From Pseudomonas sp. B6002 (lineage in GTDB: Bacteria; Pseudomonadota; Gammaproteobacteria; Pseudomonadales; Pseudomonadaceae), in assembly GCF_013385985.1 (NCBI RefSeq), contig NZ_JACAOY010000002.1, forward strand, positions 186,001-250,000: DNA of 64,000 nt. The letters run 5' to 3'. A model generated the notes under the pieces. The model worked only from the letters and a program-made list of their open reading frames with translations, made no database searches and was not told the origin of the DNA. This document shows positions 42,591 through 56,116 of the stretch, one piece after another. How positions within the stretch are numbered: the stretch's first letter is position 1; each line of letters opens with the position of its first letter. Made by a program: the position numbers and the translations under genes.

Positions 42591-43958
42591 TCAGCTCTTT
42601 TTGATTTTGACCGGGCGTTTCCAGCCGTCGATGTTGCGCTGGCGGGCACGGGCCACGCCGAGCTGCAAGTTATCCACATCCACGTTGATGGTTGAACCGG
42701 CCGCTGTGGTGGCACCATCGCCGACTTTCACCGGAGCGACCAACGAGTTGTTGGAGCCGATGAACACGTCTTCGCCCAATACGGTCTGGTGCTTGTTGGC
42801 TCCATCGTAGTTGCAGGTGATGGTACCCGCGCCAATGTTGGTGCGCGCGCCAACCACAGCATCCCCCAGGTAGGTCAAATGACCGGCCTTGGCGCCCTCG
42901 CCCAGGTGGGCGTTTTTCAGTTCGACAAAGTTACCCACATGGGCCTTGGCCTCCAGCACGCTGCCAGGGCGCAGGCGTGCAAACGGGCCGGCATCGCTGC
43001 CCTCGCCCATCACGGCACCTTCCAAGTGGCTGTTGGCCTTGACCACCACGCCTTTGCGCAGGGTGCTGTCCTTGATCACGCAGTTAGGCCCGATCACCAC
43101 GTCGTCTTCGATGATCACGCGGCCTTCGAGGATCACGTTGATATCGATCAGCACGTCACGGCCGACGGTGACTTCGCCGCGTACATCAAAGCGAGCCGGG
43201 TCGCGCAGGGTTACGCCCTGGGCCATCAGGCGGCGGCCTTCACGCAGCTGGTAGTGACGCTCAAGCTCCGCAAGCTGCTTGCGGTCGTTGGCGCCCTGCA
43301 CTTCCATCGGGTCGTGGGGCTGTTCCGTGGCAACCAGCAGGCCATCGCTCACGGCCATCTCGATGACGTCAGTGAGGTAGTACTCGCCCTGGGCGTTGTT
43401 GTTGGACAGGCGGCTCATCCAGTCGGCGAGCTTGTTGCCAGGCACCGCCATAATGCCGGTGTTGCCTTCGGTGATGGCGCGCTGGGCTTCGCTGGCATCC
43501 TTGTGCTCGACGATGGCGGCAACCTTTCCGCTGGCGTCACGCACAATGCGACCGTAGCCGGTGGGGTCATCCAGCTCTACGGTGAGTAGGCCCATTTGGC
43601 CAGGCACCACGTGCTTGAGCAGGCGCTGCAGGGTTTCGACTTCGATCAGCGGCACGTCGCCGTAGAGGATCAGCACGGTGTCGGCGGTAATAAATGGCAC
43701 GGCTTGCGCAGTGGCGTGGCCGGTGCCGAGTTGTTTGTCTTGCAATACGAAATTCAGGTCGTCGGCCGCCAAGCGTTCACGCACCACATCGGCACCGTGG
43801 CCGATCACCACGTGGATGCGCTGTGGATCAAGTTGCCGGGCGCTGTGGATAACGTGGCCCAGCATGGAATTGCCGGCAACCGGGTGCAGCACCTTGGGCA
43901 GGGCTGAACGCATGCGGGTGCCCTGGCCTGCGGCGAGAATGACGATTTCAAGAGACAT
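42591..43958 (-). CDS. glmU: Bifunctional GlmU: glucosamine-1-P acetyltransferase / UDP-GlcNAc pyrophosphorylase
   Basis: This 455-residue enzyme makes UDP-N-acetylglucosamine. The N-terminal uridylyltransferase domain has [22 protein letters not shown] (7-28) and LYGDVPLI. The C-terminal left-handed beta-helix carries the acetyltransferase (VNFVEL-type [27 protein letters not shown]) and the [10 protein letters not shown] loop. It lies between the atp operon and the deoR-glmS pair. A REPIN separates it from the deoR gene, so it may be a separate transcript. Confidence 0.98.
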   Translation of the reverse strand: MSLEIVILAAGQGTRMRSALPKVLHPVAGNSMLGHVIHSARQLDPQRIHVVIGHGADVVRERLAADDLNFVLQDKQLGTGHATAQAVPFITADTVLILYGDVPLIEVETLQRLLKHVVPGQMGLLTVELDDPTGYGRIVRDASGKVAAIVEHKDASEAQRAITEGNTGIMAVPGNKLADWMSRLSNNNAQGEYYLTDVIEMAVSDGLLVATEQPHDPMEVQGANDRKQLAELERHYQLREGRRLMAQGVTLRDPARFDVRGEVTVGRDVLIDINVILEGRVIIEDDVVIGPNCVIKDSTLRKGVVVKANSHLEGAVMGEGSDAGPFARLRPGSVLEAKAHVGNFVELKNAHLGEGAKAGHLTYLGDAVVGARTNIGAGTITCNYDGANKHQTVLGEDVFIGSNNSLVAPVKVGDGATTAAGSTINVDVDNLQLGVARARQRNIDGWKRPVKIKKS

Positions 43959-44019
43959 GAATGGCTACCAATCCTGGGCGGTCCGGCTTCAGACCAGAGA
44001 AGTGTTTTGCTGAAAAAGA

Positions 44020-44045
44020 AAAAGGGTAGCCGAGGCTACCCTTTT
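44020..44045. terminator. Rho-independent terminator after the atp operon
   Basis: AAAAGGGTAGC and GCTACCCTTTT form an eleven-base stem with a four-base loop. On the minus strand the stem is followed by a T-rich run (CTTTTT), about 36 bases after the atpC stop. The A-run on the other side would let it work in both directions. Confidence 0.9.
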
Positions 44046-44081
44046 TAATCAATCGCGCTTGAAGCATGACGGCGTGGCCGC

Positions 44082-44498
44082 TTACTTCTTGCGGATCTGC
44101 TGGAGCGTGCGCAGCTGGGCTGCAGCCTCGGCCAGACGTACAGCAGCAGCGCTGTAGTCGAAGTCCGCACCCTTTTCGTTCAGGGCCTTCTCGGCAGCCT
44201 TGACGGCTTCCTGAGCGGAGGCTTCATCCAGGTCGCCAGCACGTTGCACGGTGTCGGCAAGTACCTTGACCATGTTCGGCTGAACCTCGAGGAAACCACC
44301 AGAGATGTAAAACACCTCTTTTTCCCCGCCTTGCTTGGTCAGCGTGATAGGACCTGGCTTCAAGCTGGTGATCAACGGCGCGTGGCCCATGGCAATACCC
44401 AGGTCACCCAGGTCGCCGTGTGCAATCACCATTTCTACCAGACCGGAGAAGATTTCCCCTTCCGCGCTGACGATATCGCAATGGACTGTCATAGCCAT
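44082..44498 (-). CDS. atpC: F1Fo ATP synthase epsilon subunit
   Basis: This 138-residue subunit of the central stalk regulates F1. The N-terminal beta sandwich ([43 protein letters not shown]) and the C-terminal helices (about 88-138) are complete. It is the last gene of the atp operon, 44 bases after atpD with a hairpin between, and the terminator follows. Confidence 0.98.
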
Positions 44499-44518
44499 CT
44501 GATTGCCTCAACCTGATG

Positions 44519-44538
44519 AGCGCCCGTTGCCGGGCGCT
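44519..44538 (-). other. Intercistronic hairpin between atpD and atpC
   Basis: AGCGCCCG and CGGGCGCT pair perfectly around TTGC. Lying a few bases after the atpD stop without a T-tract, it probably stabilises or processes the message rather than ending it. Confidence 0.65.
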
Positions 44539-44542
44539 TGGA

Positions 44543-45946
<1,404 letters not shown>

Positions 45947-46807
45947 TTAAACCGCGGCAGCGCCGCCGACGATTTCCGAGATCTCTTGGGTGATCGCAGC
46001 CTGACGCGCCTTGTTGTAGATCAGCTGCAAATCGCTGATCAGATCACCGGCGTTATCGGTAGCGTTTTTCATCGCGATCATCCGCGCCGCTTGTTCAGCT
46101 GCGTTGTTCTCGACCACCGCCTGGTACACCTGCGACTCCACGTAGCGCACCATCAAGCCGTCAAGCAGCTCTTTGGCGTCTGGTTCGTAGAGGTAGTCCC
46201 AGTGGTGCTTGAGTTCCTGATCCGGAGTCGCCACCAGTGGAATCAATTGCTCCACGGTTGGCTGCTGGGTCATGGTGTTGATGAACTTGTTGGATACCAC
46301 GGACAGGCGGTCAATCCGGCCTTCCAGGTACGCATCCAGCATCACCTTCACACTGCCGATCAAATCATTGATCGACGGCTCTTCACCCAGGTGGCTGATA
46401 GCTGCAACGACGTTACCGCCGAAGTTGCGGAAAAAGGCCGCACCCTTGCTACCAACAACACACAGATCGATCTCGACGCCCTTTTCGCGGTTTACCGCCA
46501 TGTCCTTGACCAGGGCCTTGAACAGGTTGGTATTCAAACCACCGCACAAACCACGGTCACTGCTCACTACCACATAACCCACACGCTTAACTTCGCGGTC
46601 GATCATGAATGGGTGGCGGTATTCCGGGTTGGCGTTGGCCAAATGCCCAATTACCTGGCGGATACGCTCCGCATAAGGACGGCTAGCAGCCATGCGCATT
46701 TGTGCCTTGCGCATTTTGCTGACCGCCACTTTTTCCATGGCGCTGGTAATTTTTTGCGTGCTTTTGATGCTCGCAATCTTACTGCGAATCTCTTTTGCGC
46801 CTGCCAT
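45947..46807 (-). CDS. atpG: F1Fo ATP synthase gamma subunit
   Basis: This 286-residue rotor shaft has the conserved N-terminal helix ([35 protein letters not shown]), [11 protein letters not shown] in the middle and the C-terminal helix [30 protein letters not shown]. It turns inside the alpha3-beta3 ring. A hairpin lies between atpA and this gene. Confidence 0.99.
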   Translation of the reverse strand: MAGAKEIRSKIASIKSTQKITSAMEKVAVSKMRKAQMRMAASRPYAERIRQVIGHLANANPEYRHPFMIDREVKRVGYVVVSSDRGLCGGLNTNLFKALVKDMAVNREKGVEIDLCVVGSKGAAFFRNFGGNVVAAISHLGEEPSINDLIGSVKVMLDAYLEGRIDRLSVVSNKFINTMTQQPTVEQLIPLVATPDQELKHHWDYLYEPDAKELLDGLMVRYVESQVYQAVVENNAAEQAARMIAMKNATDNAGDLISDLQLIYNKARQAAITQEISEIVGGAAAV

Positions 46808-46829
46808 GTAACACCTATCAGGTTAGCAA

Positions 46830-46851
46830 GCGGGAGCCTTGCGGCTCCCGC
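46830..46851 (-). other. Intercistronic hairpin between atpA and atpG
   Basis: GCGGGAGCC and GGCTCCCGC form a nine-base GC-rich stem with a four-base loop, seven bases after the atpA stop. No T-tract follows; a role in mRNA stability or ribosome spacing is likely. Confidence 0.65.
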
Positions 46852-46857
46852 TGCGGC

Positions 46858-48402
46858 TTACCAGGTTTGGGTGGCCTTGAACTTCTCGATACCGGCTTTC
46901 ATGCCAGCGTCGATTTCGTCATTGAAGTCACCCTTCACGTTGATCTTGGCCAACAAGTCGGCGTGATCGCGGTTGAAGTAAGCAATCAGCGCTTGTTCGA
47001 AGCTGCCGACCTTGGTGATTTCGACGTCAGTCAGGAACCCACGCTCAGCGGCATACAGCGACAACGCCATGTCAGCGATCGACATTGGGGCGTATTGCTT
47101 CTGCTTCATCAGCTCGGTAACGCGCTGACCATGCTCAAGTTGCTTACGGGTCGCTTCGTCCAGGTCAGAAGCGAACTGGGCGAATGCCGCCAGTTCACGG
47201 TACTGAGCCAGAGCGGTACGGATACCACCGGAGAGCTTCTTGATGATCTTGGTCTGAGCGGCACCACCCACACGGGATACCGAAACACCGGCGTTCACTG
47301 CAGGGCGGATGCCCGAGTTGAACATGGCCGATTCCAGGAAGATCTGACCGTCGGTGATGGAAATCACGTTGGTCGGAACGAACGCGGAAACGTCGCCAGC
47401 CTGGGTTTCGATGATCGGCAGTGCGGTCAGGGAACCGGTTTTGCCGGTCACTGCGCCGTTGGTGAACTTCTCTACATACTCTTCCGAAACGCGGGATGCG
47501 CGCTCCAGCAGACGGGAGTGGAGATAGAACACGTCGCCTGGGTAAGCTTCACGGCCTGGTGGACGGCGCAGCAGCAGGGAAATCTGGCGGTAAGCCACTG
47601 CTTGCTTGGACAGATCGTCATAAACGATCAGCGCGTCTTCACCGCGGTCGCGGAAGTATTCGCCCATGGTGCAACCGGAGTACGGTGCCAGGAATTGCAG
47701 CGCAGGAGATTCCGAAGCACTGGCAGCCACGATGATCGTGTTGGCCAGGGCGCCGTTTTCTTCCAGCTTGCGAACCACGTTGGCGATGGTCGATTGTTTC
47801 TGACCGATGGCTACGTAGACGCAGAAAATGCCGCTGTCTTTCTGGTTGATGATCGCGTCGATCGCCAGAGCGGTCTTACCGATCTGACGGTCACCGATGA
47901 TCAGCTCACGCTGGCCACGGCCGACTGGGATCATGGCATCGACAGCCTTGTAGCCAGTCTGTACAGGCTGGTCTACCGACTTACGCCAGATCACGCCTGG
48001 AGCAACTTTCTCGACCGCGTCGGTCTCGGTGTTGCCCAGTGGACCTTTACCGTCAACAGGGTTACCCAGTGCGTCGACTACGCGACCCAGCAGTTCCTTA
48101 CCTACCGGAACTTCCAGGATGCGGCCAGTGCACTTGGCGCTCATGCCTTCAGCCAGACTGGTGTACGCGCCCAATACAACGGCACCTACGGAGTCTTGCT
48201 CCAGGTTGAGGGCCATACCGTAGACGCCGCCCGGAAACTCGATCATCTCGCCGTACATGACGTCGGCCAGACCGTGAATCCGCACGATGCCGTCAGATAC
48301 GCTGACGACAGTGCCTTCGTTACGGGCTTGGGAGGTCACATCGAGCTTGTCGATGCGGCCCTTGATAATTTCACTTATTTCGGAAGGATTGAGTTGCTGC
48401 AT
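46858..48402 (-). CDS. atpA: F1Fo ATP synthase alpha subunit
   Basis: This 514-residue non-catalytic nucleotide-binding subunit has the P-loop GDRQIGKTA (about 169-177), [15 protein letters not shown] and the signature [14 protein letters not shown] (about 363-376). The N-terminal helix ([17 protein letters not shown]) binds the delta subunit. It lies 21 bases after atpH. Confidence 0.99.
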   Translation of the reverse strand: MQQLNPSEISEIIKGRIDKLDVTSQARNEGTVVSVSDGIVRIHGLADVMYGEMIEFPGGVYGMALNLEQDSVGAVVLGAYTSLAEGMSAKCTGRILEVPVGKELLGRVVDALGNPVDGKGPLGNTETDAVEKVAPGVIWRKSVDQPVQTGYKAVDAMIPVGRGQRELIIGDRQIGKTALAIDAIINQKDSGIFCVYVAIGQKQSTIANVVRKLEENGALANTIIVAASASESPALQFLAPYSGCTMGEYFRDRGEDALIVYDDLSKQAVAYRQISLLLRRPPGREAYPGDVFYLHSRLLERASRVSEEYVEKFTNGAVTGKTGSLTALPIIETQAGDVSAFVPTNVISITDGQIFLESAMFNSGIRPAVNAGVSVSRVGGAAQTKIIKKLSGGIRTALAQYRELAAFAQFASDLDEATRKQLEHGQRVTELMKQKQYAPMSIADMALSLYAAERGFLTDVEITKVGSFEQALIAYFNRDHADLLAKINVKGDFNDEIDAGMKAGIEKFKATQTW

Positions 48403-48423
48403 TGCTCTGCTGCCCCTTCAAAC

Positions 48424-48960
48424 TCAAGATTTCAATGCTTCGGCAAGTTTCGCGATTTTGCCGCGAATCGAGCCATCGATAACCAGGTCGCCGGCGCGAA
48501 TGACAACACCCCCGATCAGGGATGCATCCTCCGCAGCATGCAGGCGCACTTCCCGGTTGAGTCGTGCACTGAGAACCTTGGCGAGTTTGTCTTGCTGTTC
48601 TTGGTTCAATGCGAAAGCACTGGTCACTTCAACGTCTACCGACTTCTCTTGCTCGGCCTTGTACAGGTCGAACAGAGCGGCGATCTCCGGCAACAGCGGG
48701 AGACGGTCGTTTTCGGCAACGACATTGATGAAGTTCTGTGCCTTCACATCAAACTTGTCGCCGCACACTTCAATAAAAGTGGCGGCCTTGTCTGCGCTCG
48801 TCAGGCGCGGGGCCTTGAGCACGCGCTGCATGGTGTCGTCTTGCGACACCGCTGCTGCCAGGCCGAGCATGGCTGACCAAGAGGCCAGCTGCTGGTGGGC
48901 CTGGGCGTGCTCGAAGGCTGCCTTGGCGTAAGGTCGGGCCAACGTGGTCAGTTCTGCCAT
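48424..48960 (-). CDS. atpH: F1Fo ATP synthase delta subunit
   Basis: This 178-residue subunit links F1 to the peripheral stalk. The N-terminal helical domain begins [17 protein letters not shown], and the C-terminal part has the family motif [32 protein letters not shown]. It lies twelve bases after atpF. Confidence 0.98.
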   Translation of the reverse strand: MAELTTLARPYAKAAFEHAQAHQQLASWSAMLGLAAAVSQDDTMQRVLKAPRLTSADKAATFIEVCGDKFDVKAQNFINVVAENDRLPLLPEIAALFDLYKAEQEKSVDVEVTSAFALNQEQQDKLAKVLSARLNREVRLHAAEDASLIGGVVIRAGDLVIDGSIRGKIAKLAEALKS

Positions 48961-48972
48961 GATCGCCCTCGC

Positions 48973-49443
48973 TTAAATTTCAGCAGCCAGTTTGTTAACC
49001 AGCTCCGCGTGCGCGTTTTGATCGATTGTGGCACCGAGGATCTTCTCAGCACCGCCGACCGCCAGAGCACCCAGTTGGGCACGCAGCGCGTCTTTGACGC
49101 CGTTCAGTTCCTGTTCGATCTCGGCATGAGCCGAAGCCTTCACACGGTCAGCTTCGACGCGGGCTTTTTCAACAGCCTCTTCGACGATCTGGTTACCGCG
49201 TTTCTTGGCTTGCTCAATGATTTCAGCTGCCTGTGCCTTAGCTTCGCGCAGTTGGTGACCCGCTTTCTCTTGGGCCAACTCCAGGTCGCGAGCTGCACGG
49301 GTGGCAGCGTCCAAACCGTCCGCGATCTTCTTCTGACGTTCGTGCAAAGCCGCGATGACCGGAGGCCACACGAACTTCATGCAAAACACTACAAAAATGA
49401 AGAACGCAACGGATTGGCCAATCAGGGTTGCATTAATGTTCAC
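48973..49443 (-). CDS. atpF: F1Fo ATP synthase b subunit
   Basis: This 156-residue peripheral-stalk subunit has an N-terminal membrane helix (about 5-25, [22 protein letters not shown]) and a long charged coiled coil (about 30-130) that dimerises. Length matches the E. coli protein. A hairpin overlapping the atpE stop lies just upstream. Confidence 0.98.
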   Translation of the reverse strand: MNINATLIGQSVAFFIFVVFCMKFVWPPVIAALHERQKKIADGLDAATRAARDLELAQEKAGHQLREAKAQAAEIIEQAKKRGNQIVEEAVEKARVEADRVKASAHAEIEQELNGVKDALRAQLGALAVGGAEKILGATIDQNAHAELVNKLAAEI

Positions 49444-49477
49444 GCCAACACCTCGCTCATTCGTTGTCCATCACCCC

Positions 49478-49499
49478 AATCACTCGAAAAGTCGAGTGA

Positions 49500-49501
<2 letters not shown>
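49478..49501 (-). other. Hairpin at the atpE stop codon
   Basis: AATCACTCG and CGAGTGATT form a perfect nine-base stem with a six-base loop, and the stem includes part of the atpE stop. Such a structure just after the c-subunit gene may protect its message and support the high c-subunit copy number. Confidence 0.7.
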
Positions 49502-49772
<271 letters not shown>

Positions 49773-49845
49773 TTACGTCGTATGGTTTAGGTTTTTTAGA
49801 TTTTAAAGCGGTAAAACAAATCGTTTCATAGCCCGGTAGGGCCTA

Positions 49846-49867
49846 CCTTCCCGTTTCACCGGGAAGG
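49846..49867 (-). other. Hairpin between atpB and atpE
   Basis: CCTTCCCG and CGGGAAGG form an eight-base stem with a six-base loop in the atpB-atpE gap, about 90 bases before the atpE start. Further T/A-rich sequence follows. It may separate decay of the atpB part from the rest of the message. Confidence 0.65.
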
Positions 49868-49891
49868 ACATCAGACTAGTCGAGACTGGTC

Positions 49892-51185
<1,294 letters not shown>

Positions 51186-51259
51186 CACTCTTGCTCCTCA
51201 ATGGTCGGCTGCCGGAAATCAATAACTTGGCATAATTTGTGCCGACAAAATGCGCGCAG

Positions 51260-51288
51260 AGTATAGGGGCGGTTCAGCCCCTATTCAA
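51260..51288 (-). promoter_or_regulatory. Sigma-70 promoter of the atp operon with palindromic spacer
   Basis: On the minus strand TTGAAT (51283-51288), a 17-base spacer and TATACT (51260-51265) make a good sigma-70 promoter about 75 bases before atpI. The spacer is almost wholly an inverted repeat, AGGGGC-TGAACC-GCCCCT, which could bind a regulator or form a cruciform or hairpin in read-through RNA from parB. Confidence 0.7.
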
Positions 51289-51333
51289 CTGTCGGGTAGT
51301 GTTTTCCGATCGCGCGCTACATAAGCAAATGTT

Positions 51334-52206
51334 TCAACGGATGTGGGCAAGGACGCCCTGAAGCTCATCGAGAGAGTTATATCCGATCACCAATTGCCCT
51401 TTGCCCTTCTTGCCGTGGCGAATTTGCACCGCAGAGCCTAGGCGCTCGGCCAGGCGCTGCTCGAGACGCGCGATATCCGGATCAGGTTTGGCCGTTTCGA
51501 CCGGTGCAGGTTTGCCGCTGAGCCACTGGCGAACCAGCGCTTCAGTCTGACGAACGGTGAGCCCCCGTGCGACAACGTGTCGCGCCCCTTCAACCTGTTG
51601 ATTTTCGGGCAAACCGAGCAAAGCACGGGCGTGACCCATTTCCAGGTCGCCGTGGGACAACATGGTCTTGATGACTTCCGGCAGCGCGATCAGACGCAGC
51701 AGGTTGGATACGGTCACGCGGGATTTACCCACCGCCTCGGCCACTTGTTGCTGGGTGAGCTGGAACTCTTGCTGCAGACGCTGCAACGCAATCGCTTCTT
51801 CGATCGGGTTGAGGTCTTCACGCTGGATGTTTTCGATCAACGCCATCGCGATGGCGGTTTCATCCGGCACGTCGCGCACCATGGCCGGAATGGTTTCCTT
51901 GCCGGCCTGCTGGCTTGCGCGCCAGCGGCGTTCACCGGCGATGATCTCGAAGCGCCCGCCACCGATCGGGCGAACCACGATCGGCTGCATCACGCCCTGA
52001 GCCTTGATCGAATTGGCCAGTTCTTCCAGCGCCTGGGGGTCCATGTCTCGGCGTGGCTGGTATTTGCCACGCTGGATCAGGTCCAGGGGCAGGTGCTGCA
52101 ACTCGCGCTCATCGGCCTGCACCGCTTGTTCTTCAAGCGATGTGACGGTCGGACCACTCAGCAGTGCATCCAGTCCACGTCCGAGACCTCGTTTCTTGAC
52201 GGCCAT
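51334..52206 (-). CDS. parB: Chromosome partitioning protein ParB
   Basis: This 290-residue protein loads on parS and spreads as a CTP-dependent clamp. The N-terminal GLGRGLDALLSG is the ParA-interacting tail, GERRWRA (about 95) belongs to the CTP-binding box, and a helix-turn-helix (QQQVAEAVGKSRVTVSNLLRL, about 153-173) reads parS. The C-terminal dimer domain is complete. It lies nine bases after parA. A matching parS is inside recF at 63733. Confidence 0.98.
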   Translation of the reverse strand: MAVKKRGLGRGLDALLSGPTVTSLEEQAVQADERELQHLPLDLIQRGKYQPRRDMDPQALEELANSIKAQGVMQPIVVRPIGGGRFEIIAGERRWRASQQAGKETIPAMVRDVPDETAIAMALIENIQREDLNPIEEAIALQRLQQEFQLTQQQVAEAVGKSRVTVSNLLRLIALPEVIKTMLSHGDLEMGHARALLGLPENQQVEGARHVVARGLTVRQTEALVRQWLSGKPAPVETAKPDPDIARLEQRLAERLGSAVQIRHGKKGKGQLVIGYNSLDELQGVLAHIR

Positions 52207-52215
52207 GGGGATTCC

Positions 52216-53013
52216 TTAAGTTGGCTGGGCAGCAGCGGTGCGTGAGTTGCGGCGTTGGCGACGAACCATCTCGCCGGCAAGGGCCAGGTAGGCCAGTGCG
52301 CCACGGGATTGTTTGTCATACGCCAGCGCCGGCATGCCGTAACTGGGCGCTTCGGCCAAACGGATGTTGCGTGGGATCACCGTGTCGTACAACTGGTCGC
52401 CAAAGTGTTCCTTGAGCTGCGCCGACACATCGTTCATCAGGCTCAGGCGCGGATCGAACATGGTGCGCAAAAGACCTTCGATCTGCAGGTTCGGGTTGAG
52501 CAACTCGGCGATACGCTTGATGTTATCCACAAGGTCGCTCAAACCTTCCAGTGCGTAGTACTCGCACTGCATGGGGATAATCACCCCATCGGCGGCCACC
52601 AGCGCATTGAGCGTGAGCATCGACAGCGACGGCGGGCAGTCGATCAAAATGTAATCGTAATTCTCGCGGATCGGCGCCAAAGCGCTGCGCAGACGGCTTT
52701 CTTTCATCTGCATTTCCAGCAGCACCACTTCCGCCGCGGTCAGGTCGCGGTTGGCCGGCAGCAGTTGATAACCACCGTGTTCGGAGAAGTGCATGGCCTG
52801 GGCCAGGTCGCACTCACCAATCAGCAGGTCGTATACCGAGTTTTCCAGGCCGTGTTTATCCACACCGCTACCCATGGTGGCGTTGCCCTGTGGATCAAGA
52901 TCGATCAACAGCACCCGGCGCTTGGTAGCGACCAGGGATGCTGCGAGGTTGATGCAGGTGGTGGTTTTACCCACGCCACCTTTCTGGTTCGCTATCGCGA
53001 ATACCTTAGCCAT
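52216..53013 (-). CDS. parA: Chromosome partitioning ATPase ParA (Soj)
   Basis: This 265-residue ATPase has the deviant Walker A KGGVGKTTT (about 10-18), LIDLDPQGN and the Walker B IDCPPSLSMLT (about 115). It forms the nucleoid gradient that moves ParB-parS. ATG 53013 gives the normal start MAKVFAIANQKGG; the frame extends six codons further without support. It has no N-terminal DNA-binding extension, as in the chromosomal class. Confidence 0.98.
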   Translation of the reverse strand: MAKVFAIANQKGGVGKTTTCINLAASLVATKRRVLLIDLDPQGNATMGSGVDKHGLENSVYDLLIGECDLAQAMHFSEHGGYQLLPANRDLTAAEVVLLEMQMKESRLRSALAPIRENYDYILIDCPPSLSMLTLNALVAADGVIIPMQCEYYALEGLSDLVDNIKRIAELLNPNLQIEGLLRTMFDPRLSLMNDVSAQLKEHFGDQLYDTVIPRNIRLAEAPSYGMPALAYDKQSRGALAYLALAGEMVRRQRRNSRTAAAQPT

Positions 53014-53031
53014 TCTTGCTTGTGTTCCCAA

Positions 53032-53676
53032 TCATGCCGTGCGGCGCAGTATCAGCAGATGGCGTTGGCCTTGGCAACCGGGTACGGCCAAGGCGTGTTC
53101 GCTATCGAGGTGGAAGTCTGCCGGCAATGCTAACAGCTCATCGCTTGGATGGACGCCCTTCATTGCCAGCCAGCGGGTGTCACGGTCGCCCAGGTGGCGA
53201 GTCCAGTTGCTGAAGTTCTCCATGCTGCTGAACGCCCGGGAAACAATTCCGTTAAAGGGCAATTCAGGCGTGAAGGCTTCGACGCGACTGTGGATAACTT
53301 GCAGGTTATCCAGCTTGAGTTCGAGTTTTACCTGGGTCAGGAAGCGGGTTTTCTTGCCGTTGCTGTCCAGGCAAGTCACTTGCGACTCCGGAAATAGGAT
53401 CGCCAGTGGAATACCCGGCATGCCGCCGCCACTGCCGACGTCGAGCCAGCGGCCGTTTTCGATAAATGGCATCACGCTCAAACTGTCGAGCAAGTGACGG
53501 GACACCATTTCGTCCGGATCACGCACGGCGGTCAGGTTGTAGGCCTTGTTCCACTTGATCAACAGAGCCAGGTAACCCAGCAGCAGTTCGTGCTGGGCTG
53601 CAGTCAGGTCAACGCCCAACTGGCGCGCGCCTGTGGATAACTCTTCGGCGTGTTGCGAGGTGACCAACGAACTCAA
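53032..53676 (-). CDS. rsmG: 16S rRNA (guanine527-N7)-methyltransferase
   Basis: This 214-residue enzyme methylates G527 of 16S rRNA using SAM. The SAM motif [17 protein letters not shown] (about 70-86) and the N-terminal [21 protein letters not shown] are typical. It overlaps mnmG by four bases (ATGA) and ends 18 bases before parA. Loss of this gene gives low-level streptomycin resistance in other bacteria. Confidence 0.97.
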   Translation of the reverse strand: MSSLVTSQHAEELSTGARQLGVDLTAAQHELLLGYLALLIKWNKAYNLTAVRDPDEMVSRHLLDSLSVMPFIENGRWLDVGSGGGMPGIPLAILFPESQVTCLDSNGKKTRFLTQVKLELKLDNLQVIHSRVEAFTPELPFNGIVSRAFSSMENFSNWTRHLGDRDTRWLAMKGVHPSDELLALPADFHLDSEHALAVPGCQGQRHLLILRRTA

Positions 53677-55568
53677 GCGCTTTGCTCCAACTGACGGCCC
53701 GCGCCGCGTTTTTTCAAATGGATCATCAACAGCGAAATCGCTGCCGGAGTGACGCCGGGAATACGTGAAGCCTGGCCCAATGTCTCAGGGCGAGTTATCC
53801 CCAGCTTGCTTTGAATCTCTTTCGACAACCCGGAAATCCCGGTGTAGTCGATATCCGCAGGCAGCTTGGTGTCTTCACTGGCGCGCAGGCGAGCAATTTC
53901 ATCCTGTTGGCGATCAATGTAACCGGCGTATTTGGTCTTGATTTCGACCTGTTCCGCGACCTGTGGATCTTGCGCGCCATTACCTGTCACTTCGACCAGA
54001 CCAGCGTAGTCGATTTCCGGACGGGACAGCAGGTTCAGCAAGTTGTATTCGTGAGTCAGCGGCGTGCCGAATTTTTCGGCAATCGCATCGCCCTGCTCCG
54101 TACCGGGGCGAACCCAGGTGCTTTTCAAGCGTTGCTCTTCCAGCTCAATGCTTTCGCGCTTTTTGCAGAAGGCCGCCCAGCGCACGTCGTCAACCAAGCC
54201 CAACTCGCGGCCTTTCTCGGTCAAACGCAGGTCGGCGTTGTCTTCGCGCAGGATCAGACGGTATTCCGCCCGGGAAGTGAACATCCGGTACGGTTCCTGG
54301 GTACCCAGAGTAATCAGGTCGTCGACCAACACGCCGATGTACGCTTCATCGCGACGCGGACACCAGCTGTCTTTGCCCTGGGCGCGCAGTGCTGCGTTGG
54401 TCCCGGCCAGCAAACCTTGGGCGCCGGCTTCTTCGTAACCGGTGGTGCCGTTGATTTGCCCGGCAAAGAACAGGCCGCCGATCACTTTGGTTTCCAGGCT
54501 GTACTTCAGGTCACGCGGGTCGAAGTAGTCGTACTCGATGGCGTAGCCCGGGCGCACGATGTGCGTATTTTCCATGCCGCGAATCGACTGCACGATCTGG
54601 ATTTGCACGTCGAACGGCAGGGAAGTGGAAATCCCGTTCGGGTACAGCTCGTGGGTGGTCAAGCCTTCGGGCTCGATGAAGACCTGGTGGCTTTGCTTGT
54701 CGGCAAAGCGGTGGATCTTGTCTTCAATCGACGGGCAATAGCGTGGGCCAATACCTTCGATCACCCCGGAATACATCGGCGAACGGTCGAGGTTCGCAGC
54801 GATGATTTCGTGGGTGCGAGCGTTGGTGTGGGTAATCCAGCAACTGACCTGTTTCGGGTGTTGTTCTTTGGAGCCCATGAACGACATCACAGGGATAGGC
54901 GTATCACCGGCTTGCTCGGTCATTACCGAAAAGTCCACAGAACGCCCGTCGATACGCGGCGGGGTCCCGGTTTTCAGGCGGCCGACACGCAGCGGCAATT
55001 CACGCAGGCGTTTTGCCAGGGCGATCGACGGCGGATCACCGGCGCGACCGCCGGAATAGTTCTGCATGCCGATGTGGATAAGTCCGCCGAGGAACGTACC
55101 GGTGGTCAACACCACGGATTCTGCGAAGAACCGCAGGCCCATCTGGGTCACAACACCGCGTACCTGGTCTTGTTCAACGATCAGGTCATCCGCGGCCTGT
55201 TGAAATATCCACAGGTTCGGCTGGTTTTCCAGGGTTTCGCGTACCGCTGCCTTGTACAGGATACGGTCGGCTTGAGCCCGAGTCGCACGCACGGCCGGCC
55301 CTTTGCGGCTGTTTAGCACGCGAAATTGAATACCACCCTTGTCGGTAGCCATGGCCATCACGCCGCCGAGGGCGTCGATTTCTTTGACCAAGTGGCTTTT
55401 GCCGATCCCACCAATGGCGGGGTTGCAACTCATTGCACCGAGGGTTTCCACGTTATGCGTCAGCAACAGGGTTTTTACGCCCATGCGTGCTGACGCCAGT
55501 GCTGCCTCGGTACCGGCATGACCGCCGCCGATGACGATCACTTCAAAACGGGAAGGGAAATCCACCAC
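53673..55568 (-). CDS. mnmG: tRNA uridine-5-carboxymethylaminomethyl modification enzyme MnmG (GidA)
   Basis: This 631-residue FAD protein works with MnmE to place cmnm5 on wobble U34 of tRNAs. The dinucleotide motif [21 protein letters not shown] (about 10-30) and [24 protein letters not shown] are typical. The C-terminal helical domain for tRNA and MnmE binding is complete. The 548-base region upstream carries DnaA boxes, so transcription of this gene could influence that site. Confidence 0.98.
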   Translation of the reverse strand: MVDFPSRFEVIVIGGGHAGTEAALASARMGVKTLLLTHNVETLGAMSCNPAIGGIGKSHLVKEIDALGGVMAMATDKGGIQFRVLNSRKGPAVRATRAQADRILYKAAVRETLENQPNLWIFQQAADDLIVEQDQVRGVVTQMGLRFFAESVVLTTGTFLGGLIHIGMQNYSGGRAGDPPSIALAKRLRELPLRVGRLKTGTPPRIDGRSVDFSVMTEQAGDTPIPVMSFMGSKEQHPKQVSCWITHTNARTHEIIAANLDRSPMYSGVIEGIGPRYCPSIEDKIHRFADKQSHQVFIEPEGLTTHELYPNGISTSLPFDVQIQIVQSIRGMENTHIVRPGYAIEYDYFDPRDLKYSLETKVIGGLFFAGQINGTTGYEEAGAQGLLAGTNAALRAQGKDSWCPRRDEAYIGVLVDDLITLGTQEPYRMFTSRAEYRLILREDNADLRLTEKGRELGLVDDVRWAAFCKKRESIELEEQRLKSTWVRPGTEQGDAIAEKFGTPLTHEYNLLNLLSRPEIDYAGLVEVTGNGAQDPQVAEQVEIKTKYAGYIDRQQDEIARLRASEDTKLPADIDYTGISGLSKEIQSKLGITRPETLGQASRIPGVTPAAISLLMIHLKKRGAGRQLEQSA

Positions 55569-56116
55569 GCACCTCGTGCCTGCTTATGTAGGTAATCAGG
55601 AATTGTTTGTTGAAAGGGTTTTAGAGCTTTGGCGGCAAGTATAGGGACTTAGCCCTTCCTAAAGAACCCTTTGCACAAAATTTAACCAGCTGTGGATGAA
55701 TCACAGACAATAGAAATTAAAAGAGAGAAATTTATTAAATCTTTGTTTTTATGTTTATTTCTACTGACCTATCTTTCTGTGGATAGATTTACACAAGCCT
55801 CGATTTACGTGATGTACAGCGATTCAAAAGTCTGTGGTCATGTGCCAATGAGGCCCTTGGATAAGTGCTTTAAGCCTGTGGATGAAAGAGGTGGTTATCC
55901 ACAGACGGGTTTTTACTCAGGTTTCAGGCCCTGTTATCAACTGGGCACAGAGGCGGTTATTCACAGGGCTTAATCCACAGAAATCCACTTCTCGGGGCAA
56001 ATTGCGTCCACGCCAATGCCTCCAAAGTCTTGGTGATAGAAGGAAAATTCGTGAGGTGTCAGGCGAAAGGGGGAGAACAGACAGGCACGAATGGCCTGTC
56101 TGTGGATAACGAAAGG
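55569..56116. other. Non-coding DnaA-box cluster between mnmG and mnmE (origin-like region)
   Basis: This 548-base gap holds perfect boxes TTATCCACA at 55895-55903 and TGTGGATAA at 56101-56109. TTATTCACA lies at 55957-55965, and looser copies are near 55691, 55780, 55876 and 55971. A strongly AT-rich stretch runs from about 55716 to 55770, like an unwinding element. No ORF of note lies inside. It must also contain the mnmG promoter. It resembles the region at 60046-60631 in composition, but whether it can fire as an origin or titrates DnaA is unknown. Confidence 0.7.

Noticed and set aside
55600-56000. Short ORFs in the mnmG-mnmE gap
   Set aside because: They are AT-rich frames without ribosome sites, cross the DnaA boxes and have no recognisable product.
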